NCBI GenBank assembly: GCA_045614605.1
Contig: JAZLDH010000012.1
Location: 124,001-188,000 of the forward strand
Length of the DNA: 64,000 nucleotides
From: Onthomorpha sp937906975
Lineage (GTDB): Bacteria; Bacteroidota; Bacteroidia; Bacteroidales; P3
Direction: 5' to 3'
The notes below the pieces were generated by a model. The model searched no databases and was not told the origin of the DNA. It saw nothing but the letters and a program-made list of their open reading frames with translations. Of the stretch, positions 45,295 through 53,832 are shown one piece after another (within the stretch, counting starts at the first letter, position 1; every line of letters begins with the position of its first letter). A program made the position numbers and the translations under genes.

Positions 45295-46983
45295 ATGAAA
45301 AAATATATTTTAACATTATTGGTAGCATTAAGCGTAAGTTATTTGTCGTTTTCGCAAGAAAACACTGAGAGTATTTACAATGAAGACATTATAGTAAAGA
45401 CTATTTTTGATCCTGTTGTGAATGAAGCGTTCAAAATAAACGATAAACCTCAAACATACGAAACAAAATTTGAGATACCACCATTTCAATACGAAAAAAC
45501 AACAAAGCAGTTTCCTACAACAATGGTTTTTGAACAAATAAAACCAGCAAAAGTAAAAGGAGAACCGCTTGCAAAACTTTACAACTCACATATAACAGCA
45601 GGTTTTGGCTCTTACTACACCTCTTTATTAGACCTATCTTACACACAAACACGTTCTAAAGATTTTATCTACTCAACACATTTTAGACACAACTCCTCAT
45701 TAGGACAAATCAAAAACTACGGAAACTCAACCTTTGCAAACAATGATTTAAACTTGTATGCGAAGAAAATTTGGAAGAAATTCTTTTTAGATGCAGGCTT
45801 AACATACAATCATCAACAACAATACTTCTACGGATTTATTGACAGCACAAAATTAGACAAAAAAACCTATGTTGCACCTTATCATAACGTAGGAGGATTT
45901 GTAAAATACCAAAGCATTTACAGAGAAAACTCTGCACTTCACAACTCAGCAGATTTTGCAATCAATCACACCTTCAACAAATGGGGCAGACAAGAAACAC
46001 ATTTCAAAGCCTCAGCCGACCTACATAAAAATTTCTCATTCCTTAGCAGCGACAAACAAAACTTTGGTTTAAACTTCTGCTATAAACAATCAATAGGAAA
46101 ATACTCTCCAAAAGACTTAGCCCTATTTCACCAAGAAATAAATCCAGAATCATTTAACAACAACATAGGAAACTTTACAATAAGACCTTACACCAACTTA
46201 AATTTAAAAAATCTTAAGTTAAATATTGCCTTAGATGTTGTTCCTACATTTGGCGATAGAAAAGAATTTTTAATATTACCAACAGCCACAGTAGAAACAC
46301 CAACACTTGCAAACCTAATTAGAATAAAAGCTGGAATAAAAAGCAATTTCGATTACCCAACTCTTAACCAACTAAGAATAGAAAACCCATATCTTTCACC
46401 ACTTGCAAAAATCGAAACCAACAATCAAATGGACGTTTTTGCAAAGGTTTACTTCCTAACAAAAAGCAACATACTTCTTGCTGTGAAAGGTGGATATAGA
46501 ATAGGAAACAATGACTATTTTTATGAAATTGACAAAAACGCTGGCTTAAACAACATGTTTACTTTGGTATATGACAACACTACAACAATATACGCACAAC
46601 TTAACGCAGCATATCAAATAGACAAAAAATTTGATTTAAGCCTTAACCTATTGTATCAAAACGTGCAAACAAAAGACCTTCAATACGCTTGGTACACACC
46701 TGCATTAAAAGCTGATTTATTACTAAGATATAACGCAAATGACAAATTTAGCATAAGCCTTGCACCAAGTTTCCAAAGCAAAGTTAAATGTTTAAATCCT
46801 GAGGGCGAAGTAGAAGAGCTTAAAGAAAAGATAGACATCAACCTTTGGGCAAACTACAACTTCAATCAAAAGCTAACATTCTTTATAGAATTGAATAACC
46901 TTGCATATCAACGCTATTATAATTACTACAACTATCCTTCACAACGCATAGTAGCAATAGGAGGAGTTAAATACTCATTCTAA
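45295..46983 (+). CDS. outer-membrane beta-barrel protein (TonB-dependent-receptor-like barrel)
   Basis: A 562-residue exported protein with a signal peptide ending LSFSQ. After a 70-residue linker the sequence is a run of amphipathic beta strands with aromatic girdles (YYTSLLDLSYTQTRS, NLWANYNFNQKLTFFIELNNLAY) and the final strand IVAIGGVKYSF, with C-terminal Phe as in outer-membrane barrels. No plug domain or TonB box is obvious, so this is barrel-like rather than a proven transporter. Encoded between the TPR protein and a small helical protein with 2-3 bp gaps. Confidence 0.8.
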   Translation: MKKYILTLLVALSVSYLSFSQENTESIYNEDIIVKTIFDPVVNEAFKINDKPQTYETKFEIPPFQYEKTTKQFPTTMVFEQIKPAKVKGEPLAKLYNSHITAGFGSYYTSLLDLSYTQTRSKDFIYSTHFRHNSSLGQIKNYGNSTFANNDLNLYAKKIWKKFFLDAGLTYNHQQQYFYGFIDSTKLDKKTYVAPYHNVGGFVKYQSIYRENSALHNSADFAINHTFNKWGRQETHFKASADLHKNFSFLSSDKQNFGLNFCYKQSIGKYSPKDLALFHQEINPESFNNNIGNFTIRPYTNLNLKNLKLNIALDVVPTFGDRKEFLILPTATVETPTLANLIRIKAGIKSNFDYPTLNQLRIENPYLSPLAKIETNNQMDVFAKVYFLTKSNILLAVKGGYRIGNNDYFYEIDKNAGLNNMFTLVYDNTTTIYAQLNAAYQIDKKFDLSLNLLYQNVQTKDLQYAWYTPALKADLLLRYNANDKFSISLAPSFQSKVKCLNPEGEVEELKEKIDINLWANYNFNQKLTFFIELNNLAYQRYYNYYNYPSQRIVAIGGVKYSF

Positions 46984-46986
46984 AAA

Positions 46987-47544
46987 ATGCTTAACAAAGA
47001 ATATTTAATAGAGGCTTTTGATAAACCAATAGGAATAAAAGTATTAAACAACCTAATAAAAGAAATAGAAAGCGAAAGCGATATTGAACTAATATATTCA
47101 TTAAGCAAAAGTGAAAACAAGAAAATAGAATTTCACAGCGCTTGGCTATTAGAAAAATTATGCACGAAAGACTTAGAGTTTTCCGTGCATTTTTTATCTG
47201 ACTTATTAAACAATTTTGACAAAATCAACAATCAATCCGCCCTACGTTCATTTAGCAAAATCATCGCAATGCTCCTTACAAGCAAAGCAAAACTATCAAC
47301 CGAAATTTCTAAGATAATAGAGACTTGCAACAAAGAGAAGATAATAGAGACTTGTTTTTCTTTCATCATAAACAAGAAAACACCTATTTCTCTCAATCAA
47401 TGGTTAGTCGATATTTTGCTTTACTACTCACAAGAGCAAGATTGGATAAAGGAAGAACTAAACTATTTTGCACAAAGCCTACAAATACAATCCTCACCCG
47501 CAAAACTGCAATGTGCAAAGAAAATAAAGAAGAAATTATATTAG
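46987..47544 (+). CDS. hypothetical helical (HEAT-like) protein
   Basis: A 185-residue cytoplasmic protein made of alpha helices spaced like HEAT/ARM repeats (LIKEIESESDIELIYSLSKS, WLLEKLCTKD, SKIIETCNKE). No family is recognised. It is the third gene of the TPR-barrel operon, 3 bp after the barrel stop. Its 3' end is special: the last 84 bp before the stop are repeated at 48955-49038, next to a nuclease cassette. The duplicate would end KKKLSL instead of KKKLY, so the present C-terminus was probably reshaped by an insertion. Confidence 0.75.
   Translation: MLNKEYLIEAFDKPIGIKVLNNLIKEIESESDIELIYSLSKSENKKIEFHSAWLLEKLCTKDLEFSVHFLSDLLNNFDKINNQSALRSFSKIIAMLLTSKAKLSTEISKIIETCNKEKIIETCFSFIINKKTPISLNQWLVDILLYYSQEQDWIKEELNYFAQSLQIQSSPAKLQCAKKIKKKLY
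47456..47539 (+). repeat. 84-bp direct repeat flanking the nuclease cassette, left copy (inside the gene)
   Basis: Matches 48955-49038 at 82 of 84 positions by my alignment. It covers the 3' end of the 46987-47544 gene and ends just before its stop codon. Confidence 0.92.
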
Positions 47545-47614
47545 ATTATTGATTTATATTTTTGCTTTTTAACAAACGATTTTACTTATTCCATTTCTTA
47601 ATTAAATACTCTTT

Positions 47615-48655
47615 TTAGAATTTTTTATCATCCTCTAATATAACTTCATTTACCAAACGTCTTAATTCTTCTTTATTTGGCAAATACAATTCATATTTTG
47701 ATACAAATAATTGAGAATCCATACCATACGTTGCATATTCAATCATCAATTCATCCTTTGTTCTACTTAATATAATACCTATTGGAGGATTATCTTCTAG
47801 GGTATTTTCCTCTTTTGCAAAATACCCCATATACATGTTCATTTGTCCTATATCCCTATGCTTTACTGCATTTTTCTTCAAATCGATAAGAACAAAACAT
47901 TTAAGGATTCTATGATAAAAGACTAAATCTATTCTATAATGATGATTATTAATTGTTATAGGGTATTGACGACCAATAAAAGCAAAACCTTTTCCTAATT
48001 CTAATAAGAACGTTTGTAAGTTATTTATCAATCGCTGTTCTAAATCTTTTTCGCTATATTGTTTCTTTTGAGGCAATCCTAAAAACTCTAAGGTATAAGT
48101 ATCTTTTATAATATCTTCTGGATTTTGTACTACAACTCCTTTTTGACTTAATTCTAAAATACCTTTTTTATCTTTACTAGCTGCTAATCTTAAAAATAAG
48201 GCGCTATCCATTTGACGGCGAAGTGAACGAACATTCCAATGTTCAGATATACATTCTTTTTCATAAAAACTTCGTTCTAATTCATCTTCTATTGTTATTA
48301 GTTCACAAATATGCGACCATGTTAATTTTTCAGACACTGTCTGAAAAATTGGATAACACAAATAAAACTTTCGCATATTATTAAGATTAGCATGGCTATA
48401 TCCTTTTCCTAATTTTATTCTTAATAATTTAGATAAATTTGATAATAACGCTGTTCCATATTGAGCTTTTGCATTTCCATTTTGTTCAAAGTCTACTATA
48501 TGTTTACCTATATTCCAATAAGTAAAAACCATTGCAGTATTGATAGTTTTATTTATTTGTGATTTTGCAGTATTCACAACATTTGCAATATTATCTGCAA
48601 GTTGGCTCAAATCCGAATCAAACTTTATTAAGGAATTATCATTATTATCTTTCAT
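47615..48655 (-). CDS. PDDEXK nuclease domain protein (YhcG/DUF1016 family)
   Basis: A 346-residue protein with the DUF1016 N-terminal domain (NIGKHIVDFEQNG, SHICELITIED, WNVRSLRRQMDS) and a C-terminal PDDEXK nuclease fold (LGKGFAFIGRQYPI ... YRIDLVFYH ... FVLIDLKK). The Asp of YRIDLVF and the D-x-K of LIDLKK are the expected metal and catalytic residues, so it looks intact. YhcG-like proteins occur as stand-alone genes and in defence or mobile contexts; the biological role is unsettled. It has its own promoter about 150 bp upstream, and the whole cassette lies between copies of a host gene end. Confidence 0.9.
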   Translation of the reverse strand: MKDNNDNSLIKFDSDLSQLADNIANVVNTAKSQINKTINTAMVFTYWNIGKHIVDFEQNGNAKAQYGTALLSNLSKLLRIKLGKGYSHANLNNMRKFYLCYPIFQTVSEKLTWSHICELITIEDELERSFYEKECISEHWNVRSLRRQMDSALFLRLAASKDKKGILELSQKGVVVQNPEDIIKDTYTLEFLGLPQKKQYSEKDLEQRLINNLQTFLLELGKGFAFIGRQYPITINNHHYRIDLVFYHRILKCFVLIDLKKNAVKHRDIGQMNMYMGYFAKEENTLEDNPPIGIILSRTKDELMIEYATYGMDSQLFVSKYELYLPNKEELRRLVNEVILEDDKKF

Positions 48656-48807
48656 GTTTTTTATCCTTTAAGATTTATCACTTATATAATGCTATTAAAA
48701 TAACCTAATCTTACTATTGTTATTATTTAATTAGTTCTTTACTATTCCAATAATAGAAATCTTAATTATCATATTTTGAAATCAACTCAAAGTAATACTT
48801 AACTTCG

Positions 48808-48839
48808 CAAAGGTAAGAATTTATTTAATTTCTGCCAAA
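48808..48839 (-). promoter_or_regulatory. promoter of the PDDEXK nuclease
   Basis: Minus strand TTTG (48836-48839), 20-bp spacer, TACCTTTG (48808-48815). The predicted leader is about 150 nt and A/T-rich, with no other gene in it. Confidence 0.8.
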
Positions 48840-48884
48840 TAGACAGATAACGTCATTTCGCTTTACAAAAACAAAGAAAAAGAT

Positions 48885-48918
48885 TACGGCTAAATCCTAA
48901 TCAAAGAATTTAGCCGTA
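48885..48918. terminator. hairpin beyond the nuclease promoter
   Basis: An 11-bp perfect stem (48885-48895 / 48908-48918, TACGGCTAAAT) with a 12-nt loop. T-rich on the minus-strand side and AGTTTT on the plus side, so it may insulate the cassette in either direction. Confidence 0.6.
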
Positions 48919-48954
48919 GTTTTCCTTAAACTTCCCTATCTTTCCTTACTTCAA

Positions 48955-49038
48955 AACTAAACTACTTTGCACAAAGCCTACAAATACAATCCACACCCGC
49001 AAAACTGCAATGTGCAAAGAAAATAAAGAAGAAATTAT
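48955..49038 (+). repeat. 84-bp direct repeat flanking the nuclease cassette, right copy (gene remnant)
   Basis: A near-identical copy of 47456-47539. Read in the same frame it continues to TCTCTTTGA (stop at 49044-49046) and runs into repeat array H. It therefore looks like the original gene end, left behind by an insertion. Confidence 0.9.
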
Positions 49039-49040
49039 CT

Positions 49041-49108
49041 CTTTGATTTATTTTTTTAATCCTAAGAAAAAAAATTTTTTTTCTTAGGATTATTTTTCTA
49101 TCTCTTAG
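49041..49108. repeat. 21-bp phased repeat array H with palindromic terminator
   Basis: Cores at 49041 (CTTTG), 49062 (CTAAG), 49083 (CTTAG) and 49104 (CTTAG), exactly 21 bp apart. The middle pair forms a perfect 34-bp palindrome (49058-49091). It lies at the 3' end of the MFS gene and, before the cassette inserted, at the 3' end of the helical-protein gene. Confidence 0.85.
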
Positions 49109-49114
49109 ACTTTT

Positions 49115-50290
49115 TTATCTCAGCTTATCTCTTAGGAAAAGTTTTCGTGCAAAGAAAAGAAATCCCACTACACCTAAAAGATTTATTATTGCAGAAACCC
49201 AAAATGAAGCTCCGTATCCGAAGTATTCTACTACGATTCCTCCTATCAAAATACCAAGCCCTACTCCTACGTCCCAAGAAATAAGTAAGGAAGAATTGGC
49301 TGTACCTCTTTGTGTATGGGGTGCTAAATTTATAAACATGGTTTGAAAGGCTGGGAACATGTGTCCGTTTCCTAATCCTATGATAATGGCAGCAGAATAA
49401 TAGCCAAAGGAATTGTTTACAGCAGCAAAAATAAAATATCCCACAAGAGAAACCACAATTCCTAAGGAAGCGTTTTCTACTATTTTGCCATTTCTTAGGC
49501 TTTTATTGCCTATCAATCGTGAACAAATCAATCCTAAAGACATTAGCAAGAAAAACAATCCTGTTCCGCTTGTTATGCCTAATTGTTCTTTGCCATAGAT
49601 TGCAATATAGGTTGATAACACTCCGTAAGAGAAAGCAAAACAAACCATTGTTAAGGATTGACTCCACGCTTTCATTAGAAAAAATCTATCTAACGATATT
49701 ACCTTTTTGTCTTTTATGAGTTCTCTTTTTTCTAACTTTACTGTGGAATTTATTATCAAACCAATGCCCGCAACAATCATAGAAAGAGTAAAGATTAAAT
49801 CGAAGTTGTGTGTTAGTTGATAAAGATATATTGCAACCGATGGGCTAATTGCTGTTGCGATATTATTACTTAGTCCGTAATATCCTATACCTTCTGCTCT
49901 CCTTGACGAAGGCAAAACGTCTATTGCCACAGTGCTGTTTGCAACTGTTGTTGCCCCGAAAGGCGCTCCGTGAAGTGTTCTTACGATTGCAAACAATAAT
50001 AAAGAGCCTGCAAGTAAATAGCCTGCAAAGAAAACAAACATTATGAAAAAGCAAATCAATAGAACTTGTTTTCTTGGATAGGAATCAACTATAAAGCCAC
50101 TAAACGGACGAACTAAAAGGGCTGTTAGAGTATATCCCGATAATACTACTCCAATTACGTGTTTGTCTGCAGCGAATGTTTCACTTAGATAAATTGGTAG
50201 CAGAGGTGTTACCAACATAAAGGAGAAAAATATCATGAAATTGGCAAGCCATACTTTTATATAATTGCTATTCCATAATTTTTCTCTCAT
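49115..50290 (-). CDS. MFS transporter (12-helix)
   Basis: A 391-residue major facilitator with about 12 TM segments. The motif-A-like loop between helices 2 and 3 reads RPFSGFIVDSYPRKQ, and a second-half copy (CSRLIGNKSLRNGK) is degenerate. The pattern fits drug or sugar efflux MFS proteins. Substrate unknown. It follows the MATE gene by 6 bp on the same strand, so the pair is likely co-transcribed. Its stop is close to array H. Confidence 0.9.
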   Translation of the reverse strand: MREKLWNSNYIKVWLANFMIFFSFMLVTPLLPIYLSETFAADKHVIGVVLSGYTLTALLVRPFSGFIVDSYPRKQVLLICFFIMFVFFAGYLLAGSLLLFAIVRTLHGAPFGATTVANSTVAIDVLPSSRRAEGIGYYGLSNNIATAISPSVAIYLYQLTHNFDLIFTLSMIVAGIGLIINSTVKLEKRELIKDKKVISLDRFFLMKAWSQSLTMVCFAFSYGVLSTYIAIYGKEQLGITSGTGLFFLLMSLGLICSRLIGNKSLRNGKIVENASLGIVVSLVGYFIFAAVNNSFGYYSAAIIIGLGNGHMFPAFQTMFINLAPHTQRGTANSSLLISWDVGVGLGILIGGIVVEYFGYGASFWVSAIINLLGVVGFLFFARKLFLRDKLR

Positions 50291-50296
50291 AGCGTT

Positions 50297-51655
50297 TTAT
50301 TTTTTTAATAGTTGTCGCATGTATTTAACTTCCAAATATAGCACTACAAAGGCTACGAATGTGGAAAGTATATCTGCAAAAGCGGAAGAAAGCCATACTC
50401 CGTTTAATCCCCAGAATTTTGGTAAGATGAAAAGCAATGGAATTAAAAATATTAGTTGTCGTGTTAGGGAAAGAAAGATTGCTTTTTGTGCTTTGCCTAT
50501 TGATTGGAAGAAATTAGAGGCTACAATTTGCATTCCTACCAAAGGAAAGGCCATCATAAACAATCTAAATCCTGTAATTGAGAGATTTATCATTTCTTCA
50601 TCGTTTGTGAAAGCAGAGGCTATTAGTCTCGGACACAATTCTGCTAATAAAAATCCTATTGTGGTGATAATAAAACCTACAACCATACCTTTTTTCAAGG
50701 TTTCCAATACTCTGTCGTATGTTTTCGCACCATAGTTGTAGCCAATTATAGGTTGCATTCCTTGTGTCAAACCAAGAATTATCATAACGAAAGTAAAAGC
50801 AATACTATTTATGATTCCGTATGCACCTATTGCTAAATCGCCTCCGTATTTTGTTAGTTGAATATTCACTATTATAACTACTAAACACGCAACTACGTTT
50901 GTCATAAATGGAGACATACCTATCGAGCAAGCATCTGCTACTATTTTTTTCTTTAATTTGAAGCAGTCTTTTGTAAAGTGTACTATTTGGTTTTGTTTTA
51001 AGAAGATAAATATCAAAACAAGGGTTGCAATGATTTGAGTGATTACAGTAGCCCACGCTGCTCCTGCAATACCCCATTTAAATACTAAGATAAATAAGGC
51101 ATCTAATACTGCGTTTAAGCCAACTGCAAAAATCGTTACATACATTGCCTTAGTTGGATAGCCAGCTGAACGCAATACTGCATTTAAACCGAGATATAAG
51201 TGTGTGAATACGTTACCTAAAAGAATTATAAACATATATTCTTTGGCGTATGCAACGGTTTGATCGCTTCCTCCAAAGGCATATAAGATTGGTTCAAGGA
51301 ATGGCAAGCAAGCAACTGTGAAAAGTATTCCGAAGATAAGGTTTAGAATTATTACATTGCCTAATACTAATCGTGCTGTGGTGTAATCTTTTTCTCCTAA
51401 CTTGATTGAGGTTAATGCAGAGGCACCTACTCCTACTAAGGCTCCAAATGCGGCTGCTAAATTCATAAAAGGAAAGGTTAGGGCTAAGCCTGAAATTGCT
51501 AAGGCTCCTACTCCTTGTCCTATAAATATTCTATCTACTACGTTAAACAAGCTTGATGCAATTTGTGCTATGATTGCAGGTGTTGCATATTGCAATAATA
51601 ACGTGCTTACTTTCTCTCTGCCTAAGATTAGGGCTTTTTCTTCGTTTACTTTCAT
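50297..51655 (-). CDS. MATE family multidrug/sodium antiporter
   Basis: A 452-residue multidrug and toxin extrusion protein with two six-helix bundles (QYATPAIIAQIASSLFNVVD and later IGMSPFMTNVVACLVVI). It resembles the Bacteroidota NorM/DinF-like group. The longer reading begins with TTG at 51667. The ATG at 51655 is chosen because the -7 box TAATTTTG (51665-51672 on the minus strand) leaves no leader for the TTG start. Substrate unknown. Confidence 0.92.
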   Translation of the reverse strand: MKVNEEKALILGREKVSTLLLQYATPAIIAQIASSLFNVVDRIFIGQGVGALAISGLALTFPFMNLAAAFGALVGVGASALTSIKLGEKDYTTARLVLGNVIILNLIFGILFTVACLPFLEPILYAFGGSDQTVAYAKEYMFIILLGNVFTHLYLGLNAVLRSAGYPTKAMYVTIFAVGLNAVLDALFILVFKWGIAGAAWATVITQIIATLVLIFIFLKQNQIVHFTKDCFKLKKKIVADACSIGMSPFMTNVVACLVVIIVNIQLTKYGGDLAIGAYGIINSIAFTFVMIILGLTQGMQPIIGYNYGAKTYDRVLETLKKGMVVGFIITTIGFLLAELCPRLIASAFTNDEEMINLSITGFRLFMMAFPLVGMQIVASNFFQSIGKAQKAIFLSLTRQLIFLIPLLFILPKFWGLNGVWLSSAFADILSTFVAFVVLYLEVKYMRQLLKK

Positions 51656-51677
51656 ATTCGCTTGCAAAATTACAAAA

Positions 51678-51711
51678 AAATAAGGTGTACCTGTTATGAT
51701 ACACCTTATTT
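51678..51711 (-). terminator. terminator of the decarboxylase operon
   Basis: A perfect 12-bp stem (51678-51689 / 51700-51711) with a 10-nt loop. T7 follows on the minus strand. It lies 18 bp past the oadB stop and only 23 bp before the MATE start. Confidence 0.9.
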
Positions 51712-51729
51712 TTTCTTTATTTTATTCTC

Positions 51730-52995
51730 TTATCCTAAGAATGCTAACAACACACCCGCTGCAACAGTTGAGCCAATCACACCTGCTACGTTTGGTCCCA
51801 TAGCGTGCATTAACAAGAAGTTGCTTGGGTTAGCTTCTTGTCCCACATTTTGTGATACACGCGCTGCCATAGGAACAGCAGATACGCCCGCAGAACCGAT
51901 AAGTGGGTTAATTTTATTTTTAGAGAATAGATTCATAAATTTAGCAAATAATACTCCAGATGCACTTCCAAGAGCAAATGCTGTAACTCCAAGAACAAGG
52001 ATTCCTAACGTTTGTGGGTTAAGGAAAGAAGATGCAGTTGCAGTAGCTCCCACAGAAATACCTAAGAATATTGTACAAATATTCATCAATTCGTTTTGTA
52101 CTGTTTTGCTTAAACGTTCTGTAACTCCACATTCACGCAAAAGGTTTCCTAACATCAAGCAACCTACAAGCGGTGCTGCTGCTGGTAATAATAATGCTAT
52201 GATTGCTGTTACAAGAATTGGGAAAATGATTTTTTCAGTCTTTGACACCTTACGCAATTGTTTCATAACAATTTGACGTTCTTTTTCTGTAGTCAAAGCT
52301 TTCATAATAGGAGGTTGAATAACCGGTACTAACGCCATGTAAGAGTAAGCTGCAACAGCGATAGGTCCCAATAATTCAGGTGCTAATTTAGATGTAAGAT
52401 AAATAGCTGTAGGACCATCTGCTCCACCTATGATTCCGATTGAACCTGCTTGTTCGTAAGTAAATCCTAATGCTAAAGCACCAAAGAATGTTGCAAAGAT
52501 TGCAACTTGTGCTGCTGCTCCCAAAAGGAAACTCTTTGGATTTGCTAAAAGTGGTCCGAAATCTGTCATAGAACCTACTCCAAGGAATATCAAACATGGG
52601 TAAATTCCAAGTTTAACTCCAAGATACAAGTAGTCAAGTAAGCCTACGTTGTTTGCATCTGCAAAATCTTTCCAATGAACATGGCCTTCTGCAAAAAGTT
52701 CAGGGTGATATAATCCTGCTCCTGGAAGATTTGTCAAAAGCATACCGAAAGCTATCGGAAGTAACAAAAGAGGCTCAAACTTTTTTACAATAGCTAAATA
52801 AAGCAATACAAATGATACTAATATCATTACAAGACATAGCCAATTGCCTTCAAGTTGAGCAAATCCCATGCTTCCTATAAATTCCGACATCTTATCACCT
52901 ATTGATACTTCTCCTGCCATTGCAAGTGTAGGTACAAGAAATATCATAAGCAAAAATGCGAAATATTTTACTAAATTTGATTTAGACTTTTTCAT
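51730..52995 (-). CDS. oadB: sodium-translocating decarboxylase, beta subunit
   Basis: Membrane subunit that decarboxylates carboxybiotin and moves Na+ outward. The 421-residue protein has about 11 TM segments. The conserved GGADGPTAIYLTSKLAPELL carries the essential Asp, and VPVIQPPIMKALTT follows. The longer N-terminus (MKKSKSNLVKYF...) has an extra hydrophobic segment. Last gene of the mce-mmdA-oadG-biotin carrier-oadB run. The partners make this methylmalonyl-CoA decarboxylase rather than oxaloacetate decarboxylase, though the beta subunit alone does not tell. Confidence 0.95.
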   Translation of the reverse strand: MKKSKSNLVKYFAFLLMIFLVPTLAMAGEVSIGDKMSEFIGSMGFAQLEGNWLCLVMILVSFVLLYLAIVKKFEPLLLLPIAFGMLLTNLPGAGLYHPELFAEGHVHWKDFADANNVGLLDYLYLGVKLGIYPCLIFLGVGSMTDFGPLLANPKSFLLGAAAQVAIFATFFGALALGFTYEQAGSIGIIGGADGPTAIYLTSKLAPELLGPIAVAAYSYMALVPVIQPPIMKALTTEKERQIVMKQLRKVSKTEKIIFPILVTAIIALLLPAAAPLVGCLMLGNLLRECGVTERLSKTVQNELMNICTIFLGISVGATATASSFLNPQTLGILVLGVTAFALGSASGVLFAKFMNLFSKNKINPLIGSAGVSAVPMAARVSQNVGQEANPSNFLLMHAMGPNVAGVIGSTVAAGVLLAFLG

Positions 52996-53018
52996 CTTTC
53001 AATTTGTTTTTTTATGAA

Positions 53019-53468
53019 TTATGCTAAATCTACTAAAGCGTCGTCTTGAGCAACTGTTTGTCCAACTGAAACATAGATAGCTTTAACTTGTCCGTCTTTT
53101 CCAGCCATTATGTTGTTTTCCATCTTCATTGCTTCCATTACAATCAAGACATCTCCTTTTTTCACTTGGTCTCCTTCTTTTACATTAACAGAAACAATTG
53201 TTCCTGGTAGAGGAGATTTTATTGCTTGTTTGCTTGCAGTTGGTACTGCTGCAACAGGCGTATTTCCTTTTGGATTTGGAGTTTGCATGTGTGGAGCTGG
53301 AGAAATTGCTGCTTTTCTTGCAACAGGTGCTGCCTTAGGAGCAGATTTCTTTTCATAGACTACGTCGTATGAAATACCATTTACTTCCACAGTTGCTTTA
53401 TTATGTTCTGTAACATTTACGGTTACATCGAACGGTTGTTCGTCTATGGTTATTTTAAACTTATTCAT
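53019..53468 (-). CDS. mmdC: biotin carboxyl carrier subunit of the decarboxylase
   Basis: A 149-residue protein. An N-terminal 40-residue beta segment (MNKFKITIDEQPFDV) is followed by an Ala/Pro-rich flexible linker (about 43-80) and a biotinyl domain with EAMKMENNI. Lys115 is the biotinylated residue. It shuttles CO2 from the carboxyltransferase to the membrane beta subunit. Confidence 0.94.
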   Translation of the reverse strand: MNKFKITIDEQPFDVTVNVTEHNKATVEVNGISYDVVYEKKSAPKAAPVARKAAISPAPHMQTPNPKGNTPVAAVPTASKQAIKSPLPGTIVSVNVKEGDQVKKGDVLIVMEAMKMENNIMAGKDGQVKAIYVSVGQTVAQDDALVDLA

Positions 53469-53476
53469 AATTTCTA

Positions 53477-53830
53477 TTACTTAGTAAAGTTTCTCATATT
53501 ATAAATCTTAGAACTCCAAGGCGAGTATCTCTTTTCTACTTCTTCTATTGTGATTACGTGAGGCTCCTCATCGTGTGCATCAAAGTAAAGATGCATTGCC
53601 AATGCTATTGCAGCTTGTTCATGAGATGTAGGATGCTCGTTTGTAGATGTTTTTTCTACAACCTTAGTCTCTACTTTTGTTTCTTTTGTTTGTTGTTTGT
53701 CTTTCAATCCTACTGCCCAAGACAATAGTTTTATGAAATAAATCAAACAAACCAAAATAATAAAAGTAGTTCCTATACCTGCAAGACAAACAACTCCCGC
53801 AAATCCCCAATCAATACTTAATAACATCAT
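53477..53830 (-). CDS. oadG: OadG family gamma/delta subunit
   Basis: A 117-residue small membrane subunit. One TM helix (about 13-36) is followed by a Lys/Thr-rich linker and a C-terminal segment (AAIALAMHLYFDAHD) that is typical of Bacteroidota delta-like subunits. It assembles the alpha, carrier and beta subunits. It starts 3 bp after mmdA and ends 9 bp before mmdC. Confidence 0.88.
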   Translation of the reverse strand: MMLLSIDWGFAGVVCLAGIGTTFIILVCLIYFIKLLSWAVGLKDKQQTKETKVETKVVEKTSTNEHPTSHEQAAIALAMHLYFDAHDEEPHVITIEEVEKRYSPWSSKIYNMRNFTK

Positions 53831-53832
53831 AA

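Noticed and set aside
51662..52276. 204-residue reading opposite oadB
   Set aside because: Antisense shadow of a well-conserved membrane gene; the translation has no recognisable domain.
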